This document shows, piece by piece, positions 1 through 8,710 of a stretch of DNA of 64,000 nt. Source of the DNA: Lewinellaceae bacterium (GTDB lineage: Bacteria > Bacteroidota > Bacteroidia > Chitinophagales > Saprospiraceae); contig JACJYL010000001.1 of assembly GCA_020636105.1 (NCBI GenBank), forward strand, positions 1,736,001 to 1,800,000, written 5' to 3'. Both the position numbers and the translations under genes were made by a program. The notes beneath the pieces were generated by a model, which did not search any database, had not been told where the DNA came from, and saw only the letters and a program-made list of their open reading frames with translations. Every line of letters begins with the position of its first letter. Positions within the stretch are counted from its first letter, which is position 1.

Positions 1-2
1 TT

Positions 3-1940
3 TCCGCAAAAGAAACTGCAGGAATATTCTACGGCATACAGTCCATGTTGCAGCTCATGCCGGACGACCAGCCGGTGGTTTCCAATGTCAACATCACCGA
101 CCAACCCCGCTACTCCTACAGAGGCATGCACCTCGATGTGTCACGTCACTTCTTCCCTTCCGATTTTATCAAAAAATACATAGATTTTCTCGCGAAATAC
201 AAATACAATTCATTCCACTGGCACCTTACGGATGATCAGGGATGGCGCGTGGAGATCAAAAAATATCCAAAACTCCAGGAAGTTGCTGCTTACAGGCCCG
301 AAACACTGATCGGTCATTACAGTGAAAAACCGCAACAGTTTGACGGTCAACGCTATGGTGGATATTACACCCAGGAAGAAATCAAGGATATTGTAGCTTA
401 TGCAGCGTCGAGACATATCACCGTTATCCCGGAAATCGAGATGCCGGGCCATGCCCGCGCCGCTATTGCCGCCTATCCTGAGCTGTCCTGTACCGGTGAC
501 ACCATCGAGCCGGCCACAAAATGGGGTGTTTTTGAAGAAGTTTTCTGCCCTACTGAAGAAACCTTTACCTTCCTCGAAAATGTCCTGACAGAAGTGTTGG
601 AAATGTTCCCTTCTCAATACATTCATATCGGCGGAGATGAATGTCCGAAAACAGCCTGGAAAAACAGTGCGTTCTGCCAGGAGCTCATCAAAAAAGAAGG
701 GCTCAGGGATGAGCATGAACTGCAGAGTTATTTCATCCAGCGAATTGAAAAATTTCTCAATTCCAAGGGACGGAAAATCATTGGCTGGGACGAAATCCTG
801 GAAGGGGGGCTCGCACCCAACGCAACGGTGATGTCATGGCGAGGCATGGAAGGCGGAATTGCCGCAGCTGAAATGGGCCACGATGTGATTATGACCCCTG
901 GTTCCCATTGTTATTTCGACTATTATCAGTCCGATGATCCTAACGAACCATTAGCTATTGGAGGTTATCTTCCACTTGAGAAAGTCTATTCTTTCGAACC
1001 CACCCCGGTAGAGTTGTCTCCGGAAAATGCCAGGCACATTCTCGGCGCACAGGGCAATCTTTGGACAGAATATCTCCAAACGCCCGAAAATGTGGAATAC
1101 ATGATCTTCCCCCGGATGTGCGCCCTGTCAGAAGTGCTTTGGTCCCCCAAAGACAGCCGAAACTACGAGGATTTCATTACTCGACTTGAGCCACAATTGG
1201 AAAACCTGAAAAAGTCGGGCGTCAACGTTGCAAACCACTTATTTGATATCAATGCCAAAGCTGAATCAGGCGACGGACAAGGCGTCAGGATCAGCCTTAC
1301 TACAGGATCCAAATCACCAACCATCAGGTATAGTGTTGATGGTAAAGAGGTAACTACAGAAAGTCCTGAATTTACCGCACCGGTTGTAATTGAAAAAAGT
1401 GAGATGTTCAAGGCTAATTCATTTATCAACGGAAAAAAAGTGGGCCGTGGGATCAACTATAATTTTAATATTCATAAGGCTGCCGGAAAAAAGATCGAAT
1501 TGGCCAATGCACCTCATGAAAAATACAATTCCGGAGGCCCCGGAGCTATAATAAACGGCCTCATGGGAAGCGACAAGCGTTATGGAGATACAGAATGGCT
1601 GGGTTTTTCGGGAGAGGATTGTATAGCAACCATTGATTTGGGGGAATCAACGGATATTACCAAACTTAGTTTTCGCTTTTATCAAGGGGTTGGCCAATGG
1701 ATTTATCCGCCCAAATCCATTGAGGTTTTGGTCTCTGAAGATGGTGAGACTTTCACAAAAGCCGGCGAATGGACTGATAGCCAATCAGATGATACTATCG
1801 TAAACGCAGTATTGTCATTGGATAATGTACATGGCAGATTTTTGAAAATCCATATCCATCGCCACGGCATCATTGCTGCAGGACTCCAGGGAGCCGGCAA
1901 CGAAGCCTGGTTGTTTGTGGATGAGATCGTGGTCGAGTAA
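3..1940 (+). CDS. beta-N-acetylhexosaminidase, GH20 (5'-truncated by window edge)
   Basis: The frame is open to the left edge, so the N-terminus lies outside; about 645 residues are visible. Family GH20 enzymes remove terminal GlcNAc or GalNAc from chitin oligomers, muropeptides or glycans by substrate-assisted catalysis. The TIM barrel starts at once (YSYRGMHLDVSRHFF), the catalytic Asp-Glu pair is in HIGGDEC (Asp codon at 636, Glu at 639), and the late barrel motif GAQGNLWTEY lies near 1044-1073. After the barrel come a chitobiase C-terminal-like beta domain (about 1230-1470) and a discoidin/F5-8C-like domain (about 1480-1935), a common layout in exported Bacteroidota hexosaminidases. Periplasmic or surface location is inferred because the signal region is not visible. 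Followed by a minus-strand gene, so it ends its transcription unit. Confidence 0.93.
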   Translation, partial: SAKETAGIFYGIQSMLQLMPDDQPVVSNVNITDQPRYSYRGMHLDVSRHFFPSDFIKKYIDFLAKYKYNSFHWHLTDDQGWRVEIKKYPKLQEVAAYRPETLIGHYSEKPQQFDGQRYGGYYTQEEIKDIVAYAASRHITVIPEIEMPGHARAAIAAYPELSCTGDTIEPATKWGVFEEVFCPTEETFTFLENVLTEVLEMFPSQYIHIGGDECPKTAWKNSAFCQELIKKEGLRDEHELQSYFIQRIEKFLNSKGRKIIGWDEILEGGLAPNATVMSWRGMEGGIAAAEMGHDVIMTPGSHCYFDYYQSDDPNEPLAIGGYLPLEKVYSFEPTPVELSPENARHILGAQGNLWTEYLQTPENVEYMIFPRMCALSEVLWSPKDSRNYEDFITRLEPQLENLKKSGVNVANHLFDINAKAESGDGQGVRISLTTGSKSPTIRYSVDGKEVTTESPEFTAPVVIEKSEMFKANSFINGKKVGRGINYNFNIHKAAGKKIELANAPHEKYNSGGPGAIINGLMGSDKRYGDTEWLGFSGEDCIATIDLGESTDITKLSFRFYQGVGQWIYPPKSIEVLVSEDGETFTKAGEWTDSQSDDTIVNAVLSLDNVHGRFLKIHIHRHGIIAAGLQGAGNEAWLFVDEIVVE

Positions 1941-2088
1941 AATCTCTTTATTATGAAATAAAATGTGGCAAAATCACGCAAATCTCGGAGAAAAGCGCTG
2001 ACAAAAGTTAAAAAAAGATTCTTCATTCAGCGTAAATCTGCGGGATCTGCGTGCATATTATCTTGTTGTGAACCATTTCAGTTTTGCC

Positions 2089-3786
2089 TTATCCCAAAAC
2101 ATCCTCCATTTCAATCCCCAGTTCCTTCACGCTGATTTTTCGCATTTCCACCTTTCGTATTTTGCCGGTGACCGTCATTGGGAATTCCTCGGTAAACTTA
2201 AAGTGCTCCGGAATTTTATAATGGGCGATCTGTCCCTTACAATACGCTTGAATTTCTTCAGGAGTCACCGTGAGTCCATGTTTGGGCTTTATCCAGGCCA
2301 TGACTTCTTCTCCATATTTTTCACTAGGGACTCCAATCACCTGCACCTCGCTCACTTTAGGATGGAGGTACAAAAATTCTTCAATTTCCTTGGGATAGAT
2401 ATTCTCCCCACCCCTGATGATCATATCCTTGATTCGGCCAACGATATTGACATAACCCTCTTCGTCCATGGTCGCGAGGTCCCCGGAATGCATCCATCCC
2501 TCCTCGTCAATGGATTCTTTGGTTTTGACTTCATCCTGCCAGTAGCCGATCATTACACTATAACCGCGGGTACACAATTCCCCTTTGACACCGCGTTCCA
2601 CCGTTTCACCAGTGGCCGGGTCAACAATTTTGACTTGGAGGTGCGGATGTACTTGCCCTACGGTGCTCACCCGTTTATCGAAAGGGGTATGAGATTGAGT
2701 TTGGGTACTCACCGGACTGGTTTCGGTCATGCCATAGGCAATTTGCATATCAGTCATCGTCATTACGGTTTGGACTTTTTTCATCAGTTCGGGCGGACAA
2801 AGCGCCCCGGCCATGATGCCTCCCCTCAAGGTGGAAAGGTCAAATTGCCTTACCTCCGGCAGATCGAGTTCTGCAAAAAACATGGTAGGTACTCCGTAAA
2901 GAATGGTCGCCTTTTCCAGGTCTGCGATTTCAAGAATCGCTTTGGGGTCAAAGGCTTCGCTGGCGTAAATAACCGTAGCACCGTGGGTCATAGCCCCCAG
3001 GTTACCCAGAACCATTCCAAAACAATGGTAAAGCGGAACGGGGACGATCATCCTGTCCTTATAGGTCAATTGAAGGGATTCAGTTACAAAAAATCCATTG
3101 TTGAGAATGTTGTAATGACTCAGGGTGGCTCCTTTGGGGAAACCTGTAGTGCCGCTGGTGTATTGAATATTGATAGGTTCTTTGTAATGCAGTGACGCCT
3201 GACGCTCCGTTAACAAACCATCATCCACCTCCGTTCCGTTCTCCAAAAACTCAGCCCATGTGAACATGCCGGGTTTAGAAGAATTGCCCAGGGTGATTAT
3301 GGTTTTAAGTCCAGGCACTTCTTCAGATCGAAGCTGCCCGGGGTTAGCATAGTTTAATTCCGGAAGCAAAGCATAAAGCATGTCGGTATATTTGGAGTAT
3401 TTAAACTCGTGGGCTGCGATGAGCATTTTACAGCCCGATTGGTTGAGCGCATATTTTAATTCATGGAGGCGATAACTGGGATTGATATTCACCAAAATGG
3501 CTCCAATTTTTGCCGTAGCGTACTGAACTACCATCCATTCACTGCGGTTCTGAGCCCAAATTCCCACACGGTCTCCCTTTTTCACCTCTTGCGCTAAAAG
3601 CGCTTTGGCGCATGCGTCCACCTGTTTTTTTAGGTCATTATAAGTCCACCTAATATTTTGATGAGTCACGACGAGTGCTTCATGCTCACCGTATTTTTCG
3701 ACAACTTGATCAAACATTTTCCCAATGGTAATTTCCAGGAGAGGCACCTCCTTTGATCCGTAAGCGTAACTAAGTTTTTTTTTCAT
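2089..3786 (-). CDS. AMP-binding acyl-CoA synthetase (fatty-acid CoA ligase, AlkK/FadD-like)
   Basis: Adenylate-forming enzyme that activates a carboxylic acid with ATP and joins it to CoA. Of 565 residues from the chosen start, the phosphate-binding loop YTSGTTGFPKG is near residue 210, the hinge region GWMHSGDLATMDEEGY near 415, GRIKDMIIRGGENIYP follows, and the C-terminal catalytic lysine is in VTGKIRK. The start at 3786 (MKKKLSYAYG) was preferred over an upstream in-frame ATG at 3825 because the family begins about there. The likely substrate is a medium or long fatty acid. Downstream of a GMC oxidoreductase and an AlkB monooxygenase on the same strand, but 630 bp separate it from the GMC gene, so co-transcription is uncertain. 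Confidence 0.92.
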   Translation of the reverse strand: MKKKLSYAYGSKEVPLLEITIGKMFDQVVEKYGEHEALVVTHQNIRWTYNDLKKQVDACAKALLAQEVKKGDRVGIWAQNRSEWMVVQYATAKIGAILVNINPSYRLHELKYALNQSGCKMLIAAHEFKYSKYTDMLYALLPELNYANPGQLRSEEVPGLKTIITLGNSSKPGMFTWAEFLENGTEVDDGLLTERQASLHYKEPINIQYTSGTTGFPKGATLSHYNILNNGFFVTESLQLTYKDRMIVPVPLYHCFGMVLGNLGAMTHGATVIYASEAFDPKAILEIADLEKATILYGVPTMFFAELDLPEVRQFDLSTLRGGIMAGALCPPELMKKVQTVMTMTDMQIAYGMTETSPVSTQTQSHTPFDKRVSTVGQVHPHLQVKIVDPATGETVERGVKGELCTRGYSVMIGYWQDEVKTKESIDEEGWMHSGDLATMDEEGYVNIVGRIKDMIIRGGENIYPKEIEEFLYLHPKVSEVQVIGVPSEKYGEEVMAWIKPKHGLTVTPEEIQAYCKGQIAHYKIPEHFKFTEEFPMTVTGKIRKVEMRKISVKELGIEMEDVLG

Positions 3787-4416
3787 CAGAGCGAAATTTA
3801 AAGCTTCAATCATCCAATGAAACACCCCGTTCTCGGAGTCAACAGCCGGAATTTAAAAAATGGATCAATTGGAAGTCTAACTGAAATCCGGCCAGTAGCG
3901 AATACCAGGGGGCTACATCGGAAAAAATTTGAAGGATATGGTAAAGAACTTTTTTGTCCTTTAAAAGAGGAGGTACACTGCTCGTCCAGGGGACTGTTTA
4001 AGGCGTTTCATTCCCCAATTCTTAACGGCAGAAGGGATAAAAAGCAGTCTGTATCACTCCTTTTCAACTTAGGCTAATATACAAATTTTTAGCCTTTTAA
4101 ACACGAATCCAGCATGAAAAATTTTGTTTGAAAGGAGAAAATCTTTGAAGTTCAAACTAAAATTGGAATACTCACTAATTATAAGAAACGCAGTAAAGAT
4201 AATTTTACACTTTTGCCACACCTCCGCCCCGGCCCTAAACATACTGTAACGAAAGTTTTTTTTTAGTTAGAATGTTTCTATTCCGATACTTTTTTGTCAT
4301 GATGATTTCGCAGATTATCGCTGAAATATTTAGGGAAAATCCTTTTATTCTGCGTTTTGCCCCCTCCCTAACATGATCAAAGCATTATAGAATTATAGTA
4401 TCATATTATCAAAAAA
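3787..4416. other. 630-bp non-coding gap between acyl-CoA synthetase and GMC oxidoreductase
   Basis: AT-rich. A short plus-strand open frame (3817-4077, 86 codons) has no domain, no signal peptide and no recognisable start region, and was not accepted as a gene. No strong hairpin or repeat was found. It probably holds the promoter of the acyl-CoA synthetase. Confidence 0.5.
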
Positions 4417-5973
4417 TCAATCAATCAAACTCATTCCCCGCTCGGCAATAGCCGTAATGGTCAGGGAAGGATTCACCCCCGGGTTGGCAGAAATAACTGA
4501 TCCATCGAAGATAAACATATTTTCATACCCGAAAACCCGGTTGTTTTTATCGATCACTCCCTCACTGGCATCCTTTCCCATCGCTGCCCCTCCAAGGATA
4601 TGTGCGGTGGAAGGAATCCCAGTAAGGGCCTCGGTAAACATCACCGTTGGTTTGGCATCAATAAGATCGGCGTATTTGTAGGCCATTTCAGCGGCCTTGG
4701 GGATGAAAGCGGTAGGTGCCTTGCCCGCCTCGATTTTTGTTTTCATTCTAAAAAGTCCCCGTCTGAATTTAAGAGTGCTGTCAATGTGCTGCATGAACAA
4801 CAAAACAGCTGTCCGGTCGCTAAAATCCTTTATAAAGTAAATTTTCAGCCACTGCCATGGGGCCATAAAAGGGGTGGCCATTAATTTAGCAAGGCGCTTC
4901 AGTCCGTTAGGCTCATTCACCATAGGCATCATCACCGTTCGCCAGAATCCGGATCCTTGCCCATACCTGACCGGCTCGAGGTGGCTATCCTCATCCACCT
5001 CCAAAATAGAACCAATGGCTATCCCTTCCGACATTACCAGATCTTTATTCGTGGAAACGTTCATGATCAATGATTCATTATTCGAACGCACCATATCCCC
5101 TACCCTTGGGCTTAGGTTGGGAAGAGAAGTTTCCTTCAATTTTAAGAGCAAAGGCAAGGTGCCCAGCACTCCGCCGGCAAAAACGATCCCTTTGGCTTTA
5201 ACCTTCTTTTTCAAAGAAAACCATTCGGTAGATTTTTTGAATATAACCTCATAACCGTCGGAACCATCGTTTCCTATGGGCTGCACATCCGTCACCACAT
5301 GCTCGGGAAGAATGTCCACTCCCAGTTTTTGTGCAAGGTAGAGGTAATTTTTATCCAGGGTATTTTTGGCATTATGCCGGCAGCCGGTCATGCAGGCCCC
5401 GCAATGGATACAACCTTTCCGCTCCGGGCCTTCTCCCTTGAAAAATGGATCAGCGACCTCTTTTCCGGGTTCACCAAAAAAAACGGCCACTTTAGTCGCT
5501 TCAAAATGGTCGGCTTTCCCGATTTGTTGCGCCAGTTCCTTTAGCGCCAGGTCACTTTCGGTGAGATTTGGATTTTTAGCCGCTCCCAACATCTCCCAGG
5601 CTAACTCGTAAAAAGGAGCAAGTTCCGTTTCCCAATCCGCCAGTTTTGCCCAGGAGCCGTGATTGTAAAATGCCTTCTTGGGCTTCGGTAAAGTATTGGC
5701 ATAGACCAAAGATCCGCCGCCTACGCCTACCCCGCTGAGAATGGAAATGTGTCTAAAAAAAGTCAGCTTTTGGATGCCGAACAATTTGAAGGCAGGCAAC
5801 CAAAACCATTTGCGCAGGTTCCAGTTCGTTTTAGGGAAATCTTCTGATTCAAATCTTTTACCTTTTTCAATAACCAACACAGAGTACCCCTTTTGCGCAA
5901 GTCGCAAGGCAGAGACCGACCCTCCAAAACCGGAGCCAATGATGATGTAATCGTAGGATTGTTTGAGTTGCAT
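4417..5973 (-). CDS. GMC-family FAD oxidoreductase with Cys-rich insert
   Basis: 518-residue flavoprotein of the glucose-methanol-choline/cholesterol oxidase family, which oxidises alcohols. The N-terminus has the dinucleotide-binding fold YDYIIIGSGFGGS followed by VLVIEKG. Near residue 190 is a C-x2-C-x2-C-x3-C cluster (GCIHCGACMTGCRHNAK) resembling a ferredoxin iron-sulphur motif; it recurs in a bacterial GMC subgroup but is absent from classic AlkJ-type enzymes. The C-terminal active-site region reads HILGGAAMG and later NPGVNPSLTITAIAERG. Lies 134 bp downstream of the AlkB gene on the same strand. Oxidation of the alcohol made by AlkB is a reasonable inference; a sterol or other alcohol is equally possible. 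Confidence 0.88.
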   Translation of the reverse strand: MQLKQSYDYIIIGSGFGGSVSALRLAQKGYSVLVIEKGKRFESEDFPKTNWNLRKWFWLPAFKLFGIQKLTFFRHISILSGVGVGGGSLVYANTLPKPKKAFYNHGSWAKLADWETELAPFYELAWEMLGAAKNPNLTESDLALKELAQQIGKADHFEATKVAVFFGEPGKEVADPFFKGEGPERKGCIHCGACMTGCRHNAKNTLDKNYLYLAQKLGVDILPEHVVTDVQPIGNDGSDGYEVIFKKSTEWFSLKKKVKAKGIVFAGGVLGTLPLLLKLKETSLPNLSPRVGDMVRSNNESLIMNVSTNKDLVMSEGIAIGSILEVDEDSHLEPVRYGQGSGFWRTVMMPMVNEPNGLKRLAKLMATPFMAPWQWLKIYFIKDFSDRTAVLLFMQHIDSTLKFRRGLFRMKTKIEAGKAPTAFIPKAAEMAYKYADLIDAKPTVMFTEALTGIPSTAHILGGAAMGKDASEGVIDKNNRVFGYENMFIFDGSVISANPGVNPSLTITAIAERGMSLID

Positions 5974-5995
5974 ATTGAAATGAATTATGTATTTA

Positions 5996-6107
5996 CCACA
6001 TCACAAGATGACACCTTTTTGCTTTCGCTCTTGGCCTCTGCGCTAAGATGCCACCTTGCGCACTTTTTTGCTTTCGCTCTTGGCCGCCAAGCGAATATGT
6101 CACCTTG
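5996..6107. repeat. short imperfect direct repeat between alkB and the GMC gene
   Basis: The word TTTTGCTTTCGCTCTTGGCC occurs twice within about 50 bp (near 6016 and 6066), each copy close to GCCACCTTG- or GTCACCTTG-type words. It occupies the 134-bp gap between two same-strand genes. Function unknown. Confidence 0.6.
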
Positions 6108-7148
6108 TCAAAGTCTCCTGTTTATCACCCAAAACCAAAGCGGCGGCAGCAGCGACAACAGCATCATACCCGGGTATCCCGTTGGCATCTGTGGGCTATC
6201 CTGAACCGTTTCCAGGATTTGGTAATGTTTACTTGCTTTATAATGATGGTCAGAATGCCTTGACAATTCAAAAAGGAACGTACGACCGATCACGTGGTCC
6301 GAGTTCCAGGAATGGCGAGGCAGTACCCTTTCATAACGGCCATGTTCTTTTTTCTTTCGCAACAATCCGTAATGTTCTATATAATTGACCGTCTCCAGTA
6401 AAAGAATGCCCATCAATGCCACCTGTAGAAAAGCGAACAACCCGGCCCAGTCAAAGAACATAAAAACTATTCCAATCAAGGTGAGTTGTGCCATCGTATA
6501 AACCACCATTCTGTTAGACAAAGACAACCAATAGCGATCCTTTTTTTTCAATCGATTCGTTTCCAGCTGCCAGGCCTGGATATAACTGCCTATTTGTGAA
6601 CGGAACCAGAACAGGTAAAGCCATTCTCCTTTCCTGGCTGTCGCAGGATCTTTGGGGGTCGCCACATTATGGTGGTGGCCACTATTGTGATAAGGTAAAA
6701 AATGCATTTCCAGAGAAGTCATCAGGGATATTTCTCCCAACACCTGCACACTACGGCTGGAGCGGTGTCCCAGTTCGTGACCAATATTGATCCCGAACAC
6801 TCCACACATCAATCCCATAGCATGAATCCTTCCGGCATATTCGATCGTTCCCATCGGCGTCTCCCTGATGACGATTAAAAACCAGACCAGGAAGCCTACC
6901 TGAACCGGTACGGTCAGGTAAAGCAGCCAATCGTAGAAGGGATCGGTTTTGGCCATTTCAAGTGCTCTGCCTTCAAGGTTATATTTATCCGGCTTGAGGA
7001 GCAACTCCAGTAAAGGCACCAGTCCAAAAAAAAGAAATACAGGTAAAAAACACCAAATTCCCATCTGGGTAAAGGATATAACGACAGTCATCGGCAGGGT
7101 AAAAACACCTATATATTTTAGCTTGGTCATCCAAATTCGATTTTTCAT
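6108..7148 (-). CDS. alkB: AlkB-type membrane alkane/fatty-acid monooxygenase
   Basis: 346-residue integral membrane di-iron hydroxylase. All histidine boxes are present: HELGH at 124-128, HNSGHHH at 154-160 and RHSDHH at 297-302, plus the AlkB signature NYIEHYGL at 255-262. The stretch NVATPKDPATARKGEWLY and the C-terminal QMPTGYPGMM are also typical of alkane 1-monooxygenase. Several hydrophobic segments (about 14-48, 72-95, 108-125, 215-250) fit the six-helix inner-membrane topology. It would hydroxylate the terminal carbon of an alkane or related chain using electrons from rubredoxin; no rubredoxin or rubredoxin reductase gene is in the window. An alternative start at residue 7 exists. 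Confidence 0.9.
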   Translation of the reverse strand: MKNRIWMTKLKYIGVFTLPMTVVISFTQMGIWCFLPVFLFFGLVPLLELLLKPDKYNLEGRALEMAKTDPFYDWLLYLTVPVQVGFLVWFLIVIRETPMGTIEYAGRIHAMGLMCGVFGINIGHELGHRSSRSVQVLGEISLMTSLEMHFLPYHNSGHHHNVATPKDPATARKGEWLYLFWFRSQIGSYIQAWQLETNRLKKKDRYWLSLSNRMVVYTMAQLTLIGIVFMFFDWAGLFAFLQVALMGILLLETVNYIEHYGLLRKKKEHGRYERVLPRHSWNSDHVIGRTFLFELSRHSDHHYKASKHYQILETVQDSPQMPTGYPGMMLLSLLPPLWFWVINRRL

Positions 7149-7202
7149 TACGGCCCATAAATCTACTGAAAAAAAACGAAATCCAATTCCCTGCCCCCCT
7201 TG

Positions 7203-7233
7203 AAAAACAAAAGGCGACCCTAAGGCCGCCTTT
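7203..7233 (-). terminator. hairpin with minus-strand T-rich tail, downstream of the 7534-7968 gene
   Basis: On the minus strand AAAGGCG pairs with CGCCTTT around a short loop and is followed by TTTTGTTTTT. It could end the transcript of the small exported protein gene upstream of it. Confidence 0.5.
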
Positions 7234-7432
7234 CCTACAATTTGAAAAAAGGTATGTAAATAGTTCTATTATTAATATCGGTAAGTGTTTCAAAAACAAA
7301 ATGGGGCATAAGCCGCACCCATTCAAGGCATTAAGTTAGCATTATTATTTTTATTGTGCAAGGATTTGAGTGGGAAAGTGTGTGGTCTACCCTAATTAGC
7401 GTAAAAACCCCGTATTCAATAGCGATAAAACC

Positions 7433-7470
7433 AGAGAAGCTGCCCTGCTCAGGACAGCTTCTCTTTTTTT
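7433..7470 (+). terminator. strong plus-strand intrinsic terminator with no plus-strand gene before it
   Basis: AGAGAAGCTG (7433-7442) pairs perfectly with CAGCTTCTCT (7455-7464), followed by seven T. The flanking genes are both on the minus strand, so this terminator suggests a plus-strand non-coding transcript starting somewhere in 7150-7430. The rest of the 385-bp gap shows no gene. Confidence 0.6.
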
Positions 7471-7533
7471 GTTTACCCAATCCGGATGCTACGTGATAGA
7501 AATACTGTTTATTAGAAAAAGGCAGAGCCCGGT

Positions 7534-7968
7534 TCAATGCCTTCCCCACAACTCCACAACAGCCCGTCTGTTGGCCACATTTTTGGTATCATACCAAAAG
7601 ACGACTTTTCGGATGACCCTTTTATTGCCTCCTTTCAGGTCAATGACTCGCGTTTCCCCGCCGGCAGGAATGTTATTTTTCAGGTTGACCTCCTGCTCGG
7701 TGCCGTCCCCAAAATGGATGGTCATTTTGTGCATATTGATGCCGCCTTTTTTTACCAGTAATTTCAGTGCACTGAATCGTCCTTCCTGGGCGGTGACCAT
7801 TATTTCATCGCGGTCGAGGTTGTATTTGACTGTTCTTTCTCCGAGTTTCTCCCAACGTGGCGGTTGAATGCCCTCTTTCAGTTGTGGAGGAAGGGAATAT
7901 GCGAAAGATTGCCCGAAAAGAAAAACAAACGTCATGAATAGCAAGGTTTTGATGGAAATTGATTGCAT
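7534..7968 (-). CDS. small exported protein, possibly DUF2541-like
   Basis: 144 residues beginning with a signal peptide (hydrophobic LLFMTFVFLFGQSFA, cleavage near residue 23). The mature part is beta-rich and basic: DRDEIMVTAQEGRFSALK, HFGDGTEQEV and RKVVFWYDTKN. It resembles small periplasmic DUF2541-type proteins, but that name rests on memory of the pattern RxxVELWG at the C-terminus. No catalytic residues are evident. It stands alone, with a hairpin downstream at 7203-7233. Function unknown. Confidence 0.75.
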   Translation of the reverse strand: MQSISIKTLLFMTFVFLFGQSFAYSLPPQLKEGIQPPRWEKLGERTVKYNLDRDEIMVTAQEGRFSALKLLVKKGGINMHKMTIHFGDGTEQEVNLKNNIPAGGETRVIDLKGGNKRVIRKVVFWYDTKNVANRRAVVELWGRH

Positions 7969-8007
7969 AGTTAATTTGAGTTTTTAATAATTATTATAGC
8001 AAATGTG

Positions 8008-8015
8008 TACCTTTG
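8008..8015 (+). promoter_or_regulatory. Bacteroidota -7 box TACCTTTG for the MOSC gene
   Basis: Perfect match to TAnnTTTG; the -33 region is T-rich but weak. A transcript start near 8021 excludes the upstream in-frame ATG at 8003 and supports the MOSC start at 8063. Confidence 0.5.
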
Positions 8016-8062
8016 ACTTTAGGTTTCAATCAACGTTTAATCGAACAACAAAATTTCAGGAA

Positions 8063-8530
8063 ATGGACGAACTTTTTAATACAATGCCTCAAAAAGGACG
8101 GGTAGACTGGATTGGGATCCGCCCCGATAAACGTCAACCGCTTATTGAAAAGGAAAGGGTCGAAGTGACCAGGGATGAAGGATTGGTCGGGGATCATTAC
8201 CACGGAGAGAGCAAAAAAAGACAGGTGACCCTGATTCAATCGGAGCATATTCAGGGGGTAACACATGTGATGGGCAAACAAGTGATTCACCCGGGCGAAC
8301 TGCGAAGGAATATTGTCGTTTCAGGCATCAATCTGCTGGCTTTTTCAGACCGGCAATTTCAGATAGGTGAGGTTATTCTTGAAATGACCGGTAAGTGCCA
8401 CCCTTGTTCCCGAATGGAGGAAAACCTTGGCGCCGGTGGGTATAATGCCATGCGTGGACATGGCGGAATAACGACCCGAGTGATCAAAGGGGGGGAGATC
8501 AAACTTGGAGACGAAGTGAAACTGATTTAA
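8063..8530 (+). CDS. MOSC-domain protein
   Basis: 155 residues from ATG 8063, which follows AGGAA closely. MOSC domains are found in molybdenum-cofactor sulfurases and in YiiM-like proteins that detoxify N-hydroxylated compounds. The family pattern is clear: GLVGDHYHG early, RQVTLIQSEHI, LRRNIVVSGINL, then the conserved cysteine region MTGKCHPCSRME (about residue 115) and GGITTRVIKGGEIKLGD at the end. It is a single-domain form without the aminotransferase or ferredoxin parts of larger homologues. Cytoplasmic. The exact substrate cannot be told. Confidence 0.88.
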   Translation: MDELFNTMPQKGRVDWIGIRPDKRQPLIEKERVEVTRDEGLVGDHYHGESKKRQVTLIQSEHIQGVTHVMGKQVIHPGELRRNIVVSGINLLAFSDRQFQIGEVILEMTGKCHPCSRMEENLGAGGYNAMRGHGGITTRVIKGGEIKLGDEVKLI

Positions 8531-8710
8531 TGGCTAAAGGAAAATTACGATTTTATTGATTTTAAAAATATCAGGGTGAAAATTTAAGTGCAAAGGTCGC
8601 GGAAAAATCTTCCGCGCCGTGAGTATGGGATATTCCATTTGTGACCTTTGGGTAATTATTTGGATGCCAAAAAAATATTTAGCCTAAAATAATACAACTA
8701 CAATACCACT

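Noticed and set aside
2068..3195. 375-codon plus-strand open frame opposite the acyl-CoA synthetase
   Set aside because: Antisense frame of a clearly conserved gene; the translation has no motif.
3817..4077. 86-codon plus-strand open frame
   Set aside because: No domain, signal peptide or promoter; it overlaps the 5' end region of the minus-strand gene.
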